DNA of 64,000 nucleotides from JAKITW01 sp041598875 (GTDB lineage: Bacteria > Desulfobacterota > Desulfobulbia > Desulfobulbales > BM004), in assembly GCA_041598875.1 (NCBI GenBank), contig JBFHXP010000001.1, positions 1 to 64,000 of the forward strand, given 5' to 3'. Numbering within the stretch: position 1 is the first letter of the stretch; each line of letters starts with the position of its first letter. Under the pieces are notes generated by a model that worked only from the letters and a program-made list of their open reading frames with translations, was not told where the DNA came from and did not search any database. The position numbers and the translations under genes were made by a program. Below, in pieces: positions 1 through 11,017 of this stretch.

Positions 1-768
1 AAAATCGCCCTGTTCGTCAAAGAAAAAACAGCGGTCAAAGTCCCCGTCCCAGGCAATACCCATGTCAGCGCCATGGGTGCGCACCGCGTTGGCGGTTATC
101 TCCCGGTTTTCCGGAAGAAGGGGGTTCGGCACCCCGTGGGGAAAAGAGCCGTCCGCTTCGTGCTGTACCTTGAAGAAGGTAAAGGGCAGTTTCTGCTCAA
201 GGATATCAATGACCTGGCCGGCACACCCGTTGCCGGCGTTTACCACCAGTTTCAGAGGCTGCAAAACCCCGGGGTCGACATAACGGAGCAGATGCCCGAT
301 ATAGGCTGACCGGTTATCCACGGCAGTGATGGCGCCTTTCTGGTCCGGGGGGGCGAATTCTCCGGCCGCGGCCAGCCGCTCTATCTCATCGAGACCGCTG
401 TCCCCGCTGACCGGTATCGCCCCCTTTCTGACGAATTTCATCCCATTATAATTGGCGGGATTGTGGCTGGCGGTGACGATGATCCCGCCGTCGACCTCCA
501 GATCAAAGGCGGCAAAGTAGATTTCCTCGGTGCCGCACAGGCCAAGATCAAGGACATCAACCCCGGCATCAAGAAGGCCGCTGGCCAGGGCGTTGGCAAG
601 GGCTGGACTGGAAAGCCGGATATCATGGCCAATGGCGACCCGCTGCGGCCGGACCACCCGGGCATAGGCCCGTCCAATCCGATAGGCCAGGGTCTCGTCC
701 AGATCCTCAGGCACACGACCTCGCACATCATACGCCTTGAAACAACGAAGTTTTTTTCTGTCCGCCAT
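1..768 (-). CDS. Phosphomannomutase/phosphoglucomutase, N-terminal part (cut by window edge)
   Basis: An open frame starts at the ATG ending at 768 (MADRKKLRCFKAYDVRG) and runs off the left edge, giving about 256 residues. It shows the alpha-D-phosphohexomutase signature TASHNP with the phosphoserine at about residue 101, and the metal-binding loop DGDFDR at about residues 241-246. These are the first two catalytic landmarks of the family, which interconverts hexose 1- and 6-phosphates for sugar-nucleotide, LPS or exopolysaccharide synthesis in the cytoplasm. The remaining two domains must lie outside the window. It is transcribed away from the epimerase gene at 1121. Family assignment is firm; mannose versus glucose preference cannot be told from this part. 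Confidence 0.93.
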   Translation of the reverse strand, partial: MADRKKLRCFKAYDVRGRVPEDLDETLAYRIGRAYARVVRPQRVAIGHDIRLSSPALANALASGLLDAGVDVLDLGLCGTEEIYFAAFDLEVDGGIIVTASHNPANYNGMKFVRKGAIPVSGDSGLDEIERLAAAGEFAPPDQKGAITAVDNRSAYIGHLLRYVDPGVLQPLKLVVNAGNGCAGQVIDILEQKLPFTFFKVQHEADGSFPHGVPNPLLPENREITANAVRTHGADMGIAWDGDFDRCFFFDEQGDF

Positions 769-1120
769 ACTCTTTTCTCTCTTGTTAAAGGAGTCCCATC
801 CCACTATGATTACAGGGAGAGAGGTGGTTGAATCCCGACTGCGCCCGGCCAGGGGCAGACCCGGGGCAAGCTTCGACTTGACTTCGCCCGGCAGAGCGAT
901 TAAAAAAAACATTTCTGAAGAATCGGCAAGATACTGTGATGCCCGGGGGAAAATGTCTTCTGGCAGGTGCAGTCTTTCCCCGTTCTCATTATTTTTACAG
1001 TGTCACGGAATCCGTGGCAAACTATTTGATGCATGACAACAGACGCGAATTCTCGGTGAAGATGCTGCCGGCGCCTTCCTTTTTTCCGATACTGGCCACG
1101 GGATTGAGTGAAAACCCTTT
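769..1120. other. Divergent intergenic region between phosphohexomutase and epimerase
   Basis: This 352-base gap separates two divergently transcribed genes and must hold both promoters. A small inverted repeat (CACGGA-A-TCCGTG) lies at about 1004-1016. Short open frames here have no recognisable family, no convincing ribosome site, and overlap each other. I could not assign -35/-10 boxes with confidence. Confidence 0.4.
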
Positions 1121-2272
1121 ATGGACATCAGAGAAACAGCGGCGGGATCGCCGAAAAAACATGGGCTGCTGATCGGTGGCTCCGGCCTGATCGGCGGATA
1201 TCTCACCCATTACTTCAAGACCAAAACCCCGCACGATATGGAGATCCGGGCCCCGAACAGCAAGAAGCTGAGTCTTCGGGACCTGGAGGATATCCGGGGA
1301 TACTGCCGCAAATTTCAGCCGGACTTCATCATCAACGCGGCCATCGCCGCCATTGACAGTGACGAGGAGTTATCCCTGGAGGTTAACTTCAAGGGAAGCC
1401 TTTACCTGGCCCGGGCCGCCCTGGCCCTGAATATTCCCTATATCCACATCAGTTCCGCAGCCACCCTGCCCACCGGCGAAAATCTCACGGAAGAAGACCA
1501 CCACTCCCTGGATTCAGGCCTTTCCAATTACGCCAAGTCAAAGCTGATGACCGAAATGGCCCTGCAACACATGCACAAAGTCGAGGGCCTGGACTATACC
1601 GTGATCAAGATGGCGGTGGTCTACGGCGAGCATGACCATAAAATCCAGGGTATCCAGCGGCTGCTTTTTTCCATTGTCGATGACTCCATGCCCTTTCTGG
1701 TGACCAAGAAAGGGGTGATGCATTCCTATTCCAATGCCAACAAGCTTCCCTATTTCGTTCACCATATCCTGAAAAACCGCAGTGAATTCACCGGCCAGGC
1801 CTATAATTTCGTGGACAAGGACCCGGTGCGCCTTGACGAACTTATCCTGACGATCAAGTCTCTGCTGAATTCGAGCACCCCCAAGGCGCTCTATGTCCCC
1901 TACCCGGTTGCCAAAACCGCCAAGACCTTCATGGCATTCCTCTTTGGGGTGCTGGGCAAGATCGGTGTGCGGGCCCGGTTGCCGGCGGAACTGATGTTTC
2001 TGGAAAATTTTTACCGGACCCAGACCCTGTCGGCGGAAAAACTGATGAAGTCAAGTTTTCCCGACCCCAACCCCGAATCAACGATCTACAAAGAGCTGCC
2101 GTCGATTATTCAGTACTACCTTACCCGATGGAATCATCTCAACCTGATCAACTATGATGATGGGTTCATCGAGCCCCAGAATACAATGGTTGAAGAGTTT
2201 ATCCATTCACCGCAGACCCTGTTTGAGCGGGTGATCAAAGACGGGCTCGGCCCTCTTTCCGGGATCCGTTGA
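1121..2272 (+). CDS. NAD(P)-dependent epimerase/dehydratase (extended SDR)
   Basis: The 383-residue protein has an N-terminal Rossmann fold with the glycine motif GGSGLIGG (Gly19, Gly22, Gly25) and the catalytic YxxxK (Tyr137, Lys141; YAKSK). A Ser/Thr-rich stretch (HISSAATLP) lies where SDRs carry their active-site Ser/Thr. This architecture belongs to the extended short-chain dehydrogenase family that modifies nucleotide sugars or related NAD-linked substrates, with a substrate domain after about residue 190. The C-terminal part (about 250-383) looks specific to this subgroup, and I do not recognise the substrate. The stop lies 4 bases before the acyltransferase ATG, so the two are probably cotranscribed, hinting at lipid or envelope glycolipid work. 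The start is the first ATG before the Rossmann motif; the ribosome site is weak. Confidence 0.8.
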   Translation: MDIRETAAGSPKKHGLLIGGSGLIGGYLTHYFKTKTPHDMEIRAPNSKKLSLRDLEDIRGYCRKFQPDFIINAAIAAIDSDEELSLEVNFKGSLYLARAALALNIPYIHISSAATLPTGENLTEEDHHSLDSGLSNYAKSKLMTEMALQHMHKVEGLDYTVIKMAVVYGEHDHKIQGIQRLLFSIVDDSMPFLVTKKGVMHSYSNANKLPYFVHHILKNRSEFTGQAYNFVDKDPVRLDELILTIKSLLNSSTPKALYVPYPVAKTAKTFMAFLFGVLGKIGVRARLPAELMFLENFYRTQTLSAEKLMKSSFPDPNPESTIYKELPSIIQYYLTRWNHLNLINYDDGFIEPQNTMVEEFIHSPQTLFERVIKDGLGPLSGIR

Positions 2273-2276
2273 CCCC

Positions 2277-2999
2277 ATGAAGCCCGTTGTCTTTCTCCGG
2301 GGAATTTTCATGCTGCTCCTGGCGCCGCTTCTGACCCTGATGGTCAGCCTGGCCGGACTTGTCTGGCTCGGGGTCTTCAGGCGGCCCCCGGACAGCGTTC
2401 ACGGGTTGATACAACTCTGGGGCCGGATTCTCTGCCGCGCAGGCGGGGTCACGGTGACGATCAGCGGGACTGAGCATCTGCAGCCAGGCACCCCCTATAT
2501 CTTTGCCGCCAACCACCAGAGCCAGTTTGACATCATTGCCCTGCAGGGATATCTCCCTGTTACGTTCAAGTGGCTGGCAAAAAAGGAATTATTCGAGGTG
2601 CCGATCTGGGGCAGGGCCATGCGGATGGCCGGATATATTCCGGTTGACCGGTCGCGGGGACGGGAGGCGATGAAAAGCCTCGACCTGGCGGCACAACGAA
2701 TTGCCGAAGGAACCTCGGTGATCATTTTCCCCGAAGGCACCAGAAGCCCGGATGGAAAGCTGCAGCCGTTCAAGCCGGGCGGCATGGTCCTGGCGATCAA
2801 GGCGGGAGTTGAACTGATTCCCATGGCCATCCACGGCACCTACTCGATACTTCCCAAGGGAACCCTCCTCATGCGGCCGGGCGCGGTTCATATCAGCCTC
2901 GCCCCCCCGGTTGCCACCAGCGGCTTGACCTCCAGGGACAAGCAGGACCTGGCCCAGCGCCTGGAAGAGAGCGTGGCCGCACTGCTTTCCGGTTCTTGA
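2277..2999 (+). CDS. plsC: 1-acyl-sn-glycerol-3-phosphate acyltransferase (PlsC family)
   Basis: The 240-residue protein opens with a hydrophobic membrane segment (about residues 8-32). It then shows the acyltransferase block I NHQSQFD (HX4D, His80 and Asp85) and block III FPEGTRS (about 151-157), both diagnostic of the PlsC/AGPAT family. The enzyme esterifies lysophosphatidate with an acyl chain at the inner membrane to make phosphatidate. Length is normal for the family. It follows the SDR gene by only 4 bases, which suggests one transcript. It could instead act on a different lysolipid, since SDR-linked PlsC paralogues are often not the housekeeping copy. Confidence 0.88.
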   Translation: MKPVVFLRGIFMLLLAPLLTLMVSLAGLVWLGVFRRPPDSVHGLIQLWGRILCRAGGVTVTISGTEHLQPGTPYIFAANHQSQFDIIALQGYLPVTFKWLAKKELFEVPIWGRAMRMAGYIPVDRSRGREAMKSLDLAAQRIAEGTSVIIFPEGTRSPDGKLQPFKPGGMVLAIKAGVELIPMAIHGTYSILPKGTLLMRPGAVHISLAPPVATSGLTSRDKQDLAQRLEESVAALLSGS

Positions 3000-3075
3000 T
3001 TTCAAACCGGGACTCCGCCAGTTCCTCCCTGTCCGCCCTTGAGTGTGGGGGGGCTGGAGGCCTGCCGGAAAAAGC

Positions 3076-3771
3076 TCACATGAGTTCCTTGACCTTCTGC
3101 ACCGGTTTGCCGTGGGTCACCAGGACATACTGATCAATCGGCTCACTGCAGACCGGGCAGAAGGCCTCCGGCAGTTTCTCGAGGGAGGACCCGCAGAAGG
3201 TGCAGATATAGAATTTCCGGGCCTGTTTTTCTATCCTGCCGGCCACCATTTTGAACAAAAACCCCATCCCCGAGCGCATCTGCCGAAGAAGATCCCGGTG
3301 CATCTTTTCCGACTGCCAGGCATAGTCGATGAACCGGATCACCCTGGCATGGGCCTCGTCGCGGATATCTTCCAGACTCTCCGGATAGACCATTTCAATG
3401 TGATAGAGCTCGGTGTCAATGGCCTTTTTCAGGTTTTCCTTTGTGTCACGGACCTCCGACGCGACCAGCACCCCTGATTCTGGTACGTCGAGTTCCTCAA
3501 GCAGGGTCTTGAAATTTCTCGCATGAATTTCCTCGGCCAACGACAGTGCCCGGAAAAGATTGCCGATTCCAGGGTACCCATCCGCCCTCGCCTGTTCGGC
3601 ATAGTCCTTGTAGGCGTGTTGGACGCTGAGCTCAATTCCGTGCAGAAACTTCAAGGCGGCCACGGTTTCCGGATACCGATGGCCGGCACGGGCGATCTCA
3701 AAGGGCATCAGGGTGTAGAGCACGGTTCCCCTGACCATGATTCGGATGACGGCACGTCGCGAAAGATTCAT
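3076..3771 (-). CDS. Exported rubrerythrin-like protein with C-terminal zinc/rubredoxin-like ribbon
   Basis: The 231-residue protein begins with a twin-arginine-like leader (MNLSRRAVIRIM, then a hydrophobic run ending IARA). The body is a ferritin-like four-helix unit: the first half carries Glu residues and an EEIH (ExxH) motif, the second half carries ELYHIE and EKMH, the pattern of a di-iron site. The C-terminus has CTFCGSS and CPVC, a knuckle pair of the rubredoxin/zinc-ribbon kind. Rubrerythrins reduce peroxide in anaerobes and are usually cytoplasmic, so an exported one would act in the periplasm. A GAGGTGG ribosome site precedes the ATG at 3771. Export is inferred from the leader; the fold assignment is good. 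Confidence 0.8.
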   Translation of the reverse strand: MNLSRRAVIRIMVRGTVLYTLMPFEIARAGHRYPETVAALKFLHGIELSVQHAYKDYAEQARADGYPGIGNLFRALSLAEEIHARNFKTLLEELDVPESGVLVASEVRDTKENLKKAIDTELYHIEMVYPESLEDIRDEAHARVIRFIDYAWQSEKMHRDLLRQMRSGMGFLFKMVAGRIEKQARKFYICTFCGSSLEKLPEAFCPVCSEPIDQYVLVTHGKPVQKVKELM

Positions 3772-4096
3772 GTTCCACCTCTTTTCAGGGTTTCATGACA
3801 AAACAATACCCCTGATAAAAAATCAGGTCAAAAGAAATATCACAGGGAACAGGACAACGGCACACCACCCCGATCTCGGGTTAAAACTGGTATCCCTTCC
3901 TCCTGTTTTTTTCCGGTATTGTGCCGCAACGACGGCAGCCGATGATTTTCGCCGAATATGGTAACCCCATGCTGTCAACGGTGTTGAAAACCAAAAGGGC
4001 GGTCCAGGTACCAGATGGATGAGGAAGAATAACCGAAGCGGAAAATCGGGTTCTGAGGGGACAGAGGGGTATTGATGGGTGCTCCGGTCTGTTTTT
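3772..4096. other. Intergenic region with a small hairpin
   Basis: About 325 bases lie between the rubrerythrin start and the end of the PIN toxin gene. A hairpin CCTGAT-AAAAA-ATCAGG is visible near 3811-3827. It must contain the rubrerythrin promoter. No gene is supported here. Confidence 0.35.
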
Positions 4097-4516
4097 TCAG
4101 CCAGGGTGCTGGTTGTTGATGATATCGAGGAAATCTTTGGGAGAGATTATGTGGATGGCCATGTATTTCTTGACGGCCAGAAGGTGCTTGTCTCCCGAGA
4201 CAATGTACTTGCACCGCAGGGCCACAGCGCATTCAATAAATTTGTTGTCGGACGGGTCGGCATCAACAACCGATATCACCGGAGTAGCGGCAGAATAAAG
4301 AATATTCGGGGCCTGGGCAAAGAGGTGCAACAACTCTTCTATCTGTCTTTGGTTCTGCAGGCCGAGCCGGTGAAGAACATCCACGTACTCATCGACAACA
4401 GGACGGCTCAAGCAGAGAAGTATTCGCCCTGTTCTCCAGAGATCGATGATTCTTCTGGGATTGCCGCCGAAAAAAGAGGAGACGAAAACATTGGTATCCA
4501 CCACGACCCTGATCAT
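4097..4516 (-). CDS. PIN-domain toxin of a type II toxin-antitoxin pair
   Basis: The 139-residue protein starts MIRVVVDTNVFVSSF, the first acidic motif of PIN-domain ribonucleases. It continues with an internal acidic site (VVDEYVDVL) and a C-terminal acidic cluster (DADPSDNKF, then SGDKHLL), matching the Asp/Glu tetrad of the PIN_3 (COG1569) toxins. Such proteins cleave RNA when freed from their antitoxin. The ATG overlaps the stop of the upstream antitoxin gene by 4 bases (ATGA), the usual translational coupling. The target RNA is not predictable. Confidence 0.85.
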   Translation of the reverse strand: MIRVVVDTNVFVSSFFGGNPRRIIDLWRTGRILLCLSRPVVDEYVDVLHRLGLQNQRQIEELLHLFAQAPNILYSAATPVISVVDADPSDNKFIECAVALRCKYIVSGDKHLLAVKKYMAIHIISPKDFLDIINNQHPG

Positions 4517-4758
4517 GTGTCAGCCCTGGATTCCAGGATGGCGCGTTGAATATCATCAGGTTGAACCCTTTTGACCTTGAGCTCGTTGCCGATACGGCCC
4601 CAGAGATCATCGATGTAGGATGAAATGTCACGATTTTTAACATAGTCTTCAAGGAGTTCCCGGACAACAACGCTGACATTTTTACCCTCGGCCTTGGCCA
4701 GGTTGTTCACTTTCGATTTCAGATCGTCCGGGACGCGGATGATGAGTTGTGTAGCCAT
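4513..4758 (-). CDS. Ribbon-helix-helix antitoxin
   Basis: The 81-residue protein begins MATQLIIRVPDDLKSKV, a typical ribbon-helix-helix DNA-binding N-terminus, followed by two helices (SVVVRELLEDYVKNRD). The C-terminal tail (about residues 55-81) would wrap the PIN toxin. I chose the ATG at 4758 because a perfect GGAGGT ribosome site sits just upstream; an in-frame start at 4917 would add an unlikely extension across the operator. It neutralises the toxin encoded at 4097-4516 and probably represses its own promoter through the palindrome at 4781-4792. Confidence 0.85.
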   Translation of the reverse strand: MATQLIIRVPDDLKSKVNNLAKAEGKNVSVVVRELLEDYVKNRDISSYIDDLWGRIGNELKVKRVQPDDIQRAILESRADT

Positions 4759-4780
4759 ATGCACCTCCAGGATAGCAATA

Positions 4781-4792
4781 TTGTATATACAA
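4781..4792. promoter_or_regulatory. Palindromic operator candidate of the toxin-antitoxin operon
   Basis: TTGTATATACAA is a perfect 12-base palindrome placed 23 bases upstream of the antitoxin start. RHH antitoxins bind short palindromes of this kind at their own promoters. The assignment as operator is inferred from position and symmetry. Confidence 0.55.
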
Positions 4793-4827
4793 CATATCAC
4801 TTGATCCAGGCAAATGTAAAGATACAA

Positions 4828-5076
4828 ATGCGGTACGAAACCACCGACACACTCCAATCCTTTCATCACGCGGAAAAGACCACCGATGAACCCCTGACCC
4901 GGGTCATGGCCCTGCACGCCCTCGCCTGTTGCGAACGGCGCTATTACCTGGAAGAGGTGGAAGAAATGGAGGATCGTACTCAGATTGCCGATAGGCGTTG
5001 GGCACGATTATGCACAGGCATCACAACCCGGCCGGAAACGCTCTATCAAGAGATACCTGGAAGGCTACAATCATAG
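4828..5076 (+). pseudogene. Cas4-like (Cas4/Cas1 fusion type) N-terminal remnant
   Basis: The frame encodes about 82 residues. The middle part (TRVMALHALACCERRYYLEE, then VEEM) resembles the start of Cas4-type nucleases, in particular the N-terminus of Cas4-Cas1 fusions (hydrophobic-LHALAYCpRlfYLEeVEE). After this the expected nuclease core is missing: the frame ends at 5076 with no RecB-like acidic motifs. No repeats, spacers or other cas genes are visible nearby, so I read it as a decayed fragment. The similarity is from memory of the family and covers about 25 residues, so confidence is moderate. It is transcribed away from the toxin-antitoxin operon. Confidence 0.45.
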
Positions 5077-5145
5077 CGCGAAAGAAATATTCATATCACT
5101 AATAATAAAGAAAAAAACAAAAATATTACAAAAAAAATAGTCTGG

Positions 5146-5162
5146 AAAAACCCGCTCGCGGG
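5146..5162 (-). terminator. Rho-independent terminator after the carboxylase operon
   Basis: On the minus strand the sequence reads CCCGC-GA-GCGGG followed by five T residues, with a second T-run about 10 bases further. It lies just past the stop of the biotin carboxylase gene (5170). The stem is short but GC-only. Confidence 0.6.
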
Positions 5163-5169
5163 AGACCGG

Positions 5170-7173
<2,004 letters not shown>

Positions 7174-7181
7174 GACAGGCC

Positions 7182-8714
<1,533 letters not shown>

Positions 8715-8976
8715 CTATTTTCATCCCCCAGGCTTCAGAGTTTGCGGACCTTTTCAGCCGCCGGCAATACAGCCCCAAAAACTACTTCATGGCCAACTCT
8801 TTTGTCAATCGCGAATTCCCAACAGCAACAAAGGATTTCATCCCGCAGCATCAAGGCAATGACGCCAAAATTCATACCACGATGTATCACATCAAGCCAC
8901 CACTCTCCCGCCTTGCCCGACAGAGAGACTTTGGGTACAGTATCGTAATCATACTATCATTTTGAAAGGAGTAGCC

Positions 8977-9825
8977 ATGAAAAACCCTCTTCACATAGGG
9001 CAAATAGAAATTTTCCGACTCAATGGCGGCGAAATCGCCATGGACGGCGGGGCGATGTTCGGTGCTGTGCCTAAGATTCTCTGGAGCAAGAGATACCCCC
9101 CGGACAGTGACAACTATCTCCTGCTGAAAAACGCGCCGCTGCTCATCAAGACCCCGGCCGCACTGATCCTGGTCGAGACCGGCATCGGCAACAAGTTCAC
9201 AGAAAAGCAGAAACAGATCTTCCGGGTCTCCGATGAATGGGATCTGCCTTCAGAGCTCGCCGCCCTGGGCGTCGGCCGGGAGGATATCGATTTTGTCATC
9301 CTCACCCATTGCGACTTTGATCATGCCGGCGGAATCGTGATGTTTTCAGACAACCAGACCCCGGAACTGACCTTTCCCAACGCCCGGCACGTTATCCAGA
9401 AAACGGAGTGGGAGGACGCCACAAAACCGAACGTTCGTTCGGCGCACACCTACTGGCCGGTGAATTTTACCGGGCTTGAGGAATCGGGCAATCTCCTGCT
9501 GGTGGAGGGCGCTCAGGAGATCTCGCCCGGGGTGCGGGTTGAACAGACCGGCGGACACACCCGAGGCCACCAGGTCGTCCGGATCGGGTCCGGCCCCCTC
9601 GAGGCCCTGCACATGGGTGATCTTCTTCCCTTCCACGCCCATGCCAACCCCCTGTGGATCATGGCCTTTGACAATTATCCCATGGATGTCATTGCGCAGA
9701 AGCAGAAACTGATGGGGCCGGCGATTGCGGGGGGCAGCTGGTTCACCTTTTACCACGACCCGCAGATCGCGGCCTGCCGCTTTGACGAACGGGGAAAGGT
9801 GATTGAACAGTGGCCCGGGGAATAA
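8977..9825 (+). CDS. Metallo-beta-lactamase-fold hydrolase (lactonase/glyoxalase II-like)
   Basis: The 282-residue protein has the metal motif THCDFDHAGG (His111, Asp113, Asp115, His116), a later TGGHTRGHQ (His about 194), and MGDLLPFHAH near residue 215. These are the ligands of the MBL superfamily; the second His of the canonical HxHxDH is Asp here. General layout resembles N-acyl homoserine lactonase-type hydrolases, but the substrate is unknown. The ATG at 8977 is preceded by AAAGGAG. It stands alone between the carboxylase operon and a repeat-filled gap, converging on the metal-efflux operon. Confidence 0.85.
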   Translation: MKNPLHIGQIEIFRLNGGEIAMDGGAMFGAVPKILWSKRYPPDSDNYLLLKNAPLLIKTPAALILVETGIGNKFTEKQKQIFRVSDEWDLPSELAALGVGREDIDFVILTHCDFDHAGGIVMFSDNQTPELTFPNARHVIQKTEWEDATKPNVRSAHTYWPVNFTGLEESGNLLLVEGAQEISPGVRVEQTGGHTRGHQVVRIGSGPLEALHMGDLLPFHAHANPLWIMAFDNYPMDVIAQKQKLMGPAIAGGSWFTFYHDPQIAACRFDERGKVIEQWPGE

Positions 9826-9829
9826 CTGG

Positions 9830-9867
9830 TTTTCATCCGGAAAACCAGACTTTCCGGACGGACACTA
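9830..9867 (-). repeat. Palindromic dispersed repeat, copy 1 (CCGGAAA family)
   Basis: Two arms, TTTTCATCCGGAAA and TTTCCGGACGGACACTA, face each other across seven bases. The same arms recur at 10616-10670 and 62165-62275, with degenerate copies at 18895-18938 and 19164-19208. The start also forms a 9-bp hairpin (CTGGTTTTC/GAAAACCAG, 9826-9848) just past the hydrolase stop. Confidence 0.65.
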
Positions 9868-9953
9868 GCTACAGATACATCTTGGCCTTCTTCGTTTTGA
9901 GGAGTGAACTGTCTGCAGAAGAGCTCTTCTTCTTTAAACTGTTTGGTGTTCAC

Positions 9954-10070
9954 TTCGATATTCGACATTTCTTGTTCGATATTCTGCGATTTTAAAAAAC
10001 TCATTTTTCGCCGGACCGGTTGAGCCTTCCCAGGTCCACCACCAGTGGTGGTGGTGGACCTATGAAAACC
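9954..10070 (-). repeat. Composite dispersed repeat, copy A (ATATCGAA family) with a 13-bp hairpin
   Basis: Read on the minus strand this stretch shares several blocks, in the same order, with 61621-61730: TTTCATAGG versus TTATGAAAAC, GGTTCAACCG-like, GAAAAATGAGTT, CGCAGAATATCGAA and AATGTCGAATA. It includes a hairpin AGGTCCACCACCA-GTGG-TGGTGGTGGACCT at 10032-10061. It fills the gap between convergent genes. Confidence 0.6.
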
Positions 10071-10096
10071 TATTAAAAAAAAACCGGTGCCCGGGA

Positions 10097-10585
10097 TTAC
10101 TCAGCCTTATGGCTGAACTCATCAAGCAGCGTGACCGCACCGACCTGCAGCTTGACCTTAATGGTATAGGTCTGTCCGGCCTCGAGAGTAACATCGGCCC
10201 CATATCCTGTGGGCATGGCCATGGTCATCGCCTTCTGCGTTTTGCCGGTTCCCGAGGTCACCAGATACCCCACCCTGGCATCTTCGATTTTCCTGCCATC
10301 CGGCCCGGTTATGGTGACCATCAGGTGATCGGGTTTTTTATCCTTGTCTCCTGAATGGGCCATGCCGGGCATGGTATGGGCGGCATCAGCCGTTGACTCG
10401 TTTCGATCAAGGAGATAATAGGCCAGGGTATGGTTGTCAACAGTGCTGGTTTTGATGTGCTTGCCAGGGGGGGTCTCCCCGGCCATGGCCTGATGCCCCT
10501 CGGGTGCCGGGTCGCCGGCATGGGCGGTCATGGTCAGAAGAAAGGCGCAGAGAAGGATCAGGGAAAACATTTTCAGTACTTTCAT
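10097..10585 (-). CDS. Small exported His/Met-containing protein of the metal-efflux locus
   Basis: The 162-residue protein has a clear signal peptide (MKVLKMFSLILLCAFLLTM to TAHA) and a mature part rich in His and Met (GHQAMAGE, AAHTMPGMAHSGDKDKK). The C-terminal half (about 80-160) looks like a small beta-sandwich, with MVTITGPDGRKIEDARVGY and VTLEAGQTYTIKVKLQVG. I do not recognise a named family; the sandwich recalls YtkA/FixH-like periplasmic domains. An excellent ribosome site (AAAGGAG) precedes the ATG at 10585. It follows the CusA and PII-like genes on the same strand, so periplasmic metal binding or chaperoning is a reasonable inference, not shown. Confidence 0.75.
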   Translation of the reverse strand: MKVLKMFSLILLCAFLLTMTAHAGDPAPEGHQAMAGETPPGKHIKTSTVDNHTLAYYLLDRNESTADAAHTMPGMAHSGDKDKKPDHLMVTITGPDGRKIEDARVGYLVTSGTGKTQKAMTMAMPTGYGADVTLEAGQTYTIKVKLQVGAVTLLDEFSHKAE

Positions 10586-10615
10586 TGCAAACTCCTTTAA
10601 CGGTTTAATTTTATT

Positions 10616-10670
10616 TAGTGTCAATCCGGAAAGGCTGTTTTTTCCGGATGGCTACACGTGGTTGTTTTCA
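10616..10670 (+). repeat. Palindromic dispersed repeat, copy 2 (CCGGAAA family)
   Basis: TAGTGTCAATCCGGAAAG, then TTTTTTCCGGATGGC, then CTACACGTGGTTGTTTTCAA. The last 35 bases are nearly identical to 62186-62220. It sits between the PII-like gene and the small periplasmic protein gene. Confidence 0.7.
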
Positions 10671-10672
10671 AT

Positions 10673-11017
10673 TCACGGCTCCCGACCCTCCATCTCTTCG
10701 CAGAGGGAACGGATTTTCATCAGCCGGTTGACATTGGCCACGGTGATGATCCCGTCACCCTTCTGCCCGGTGCAGGCCGTTTTCCGGATAATGTCCACCA
10801 GACGCAGGTCATCCTTGTCGCTGCAGACCACCACCATTTTTACCATCTTTACCACCTTGCGGCCAAATTCCATATTGACCGTGCCTGTATCGTTGTCCAT
10901 GCTGCCGCCAACCGCCAGCACATGAGTGACCGTGGCATGTTCCACCCCTTCCTGCTGCAGGGCGTCGAGCACCACCTGCGCCTTGCCGAGCCTGATGATC
11001 GCCTTAATCTCTTTCAT
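10673..11017 (-). CDS. PII-like (GlnB-fold) regulator without the T-loop tyrosine
   Basis: The 114-residue protein has a GlnB-like start (MKEIKAIIRLGKAQVVLDAL) and the C-terminal nucleotide-loop pattern TGQKGDGIITV, followed by the RIRT-like MKIRSLCEE. The central T-loop differs: where GlnB has the YRG uridylylation site this protein has GGSMDNDTGTVNMEFG, with no tyrosine. Classical PII proteins relay nitrogen and energy status. PII-like proteins next to heavy-metal RND pumps are known but poorly characterised. The ATG overlaps the end of the CusA gene by 14 bases, so translation is coupled. A role in gating or sensing for the efflux pump is inferred from this arrangement. Confidence 0.82.
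   Translation of the reverse strand: MKEIKAIIRLGKAQVVLDALQQEGVEHATVTHVLAVGGSMDNDTGTVNMEFGRKVVKMVKMVVVCSDKDDLRLVDIIRKTACTGQKGDGIITVANVNRLMKIRSLCEEMEGREP

Noticed and set aside
10072..10092. Terminator for the small periplasmic protein gene
   Set aside because: A nine-T run follows on the minus strand, but the stem is only CCGG/CCGG, too weak to list.
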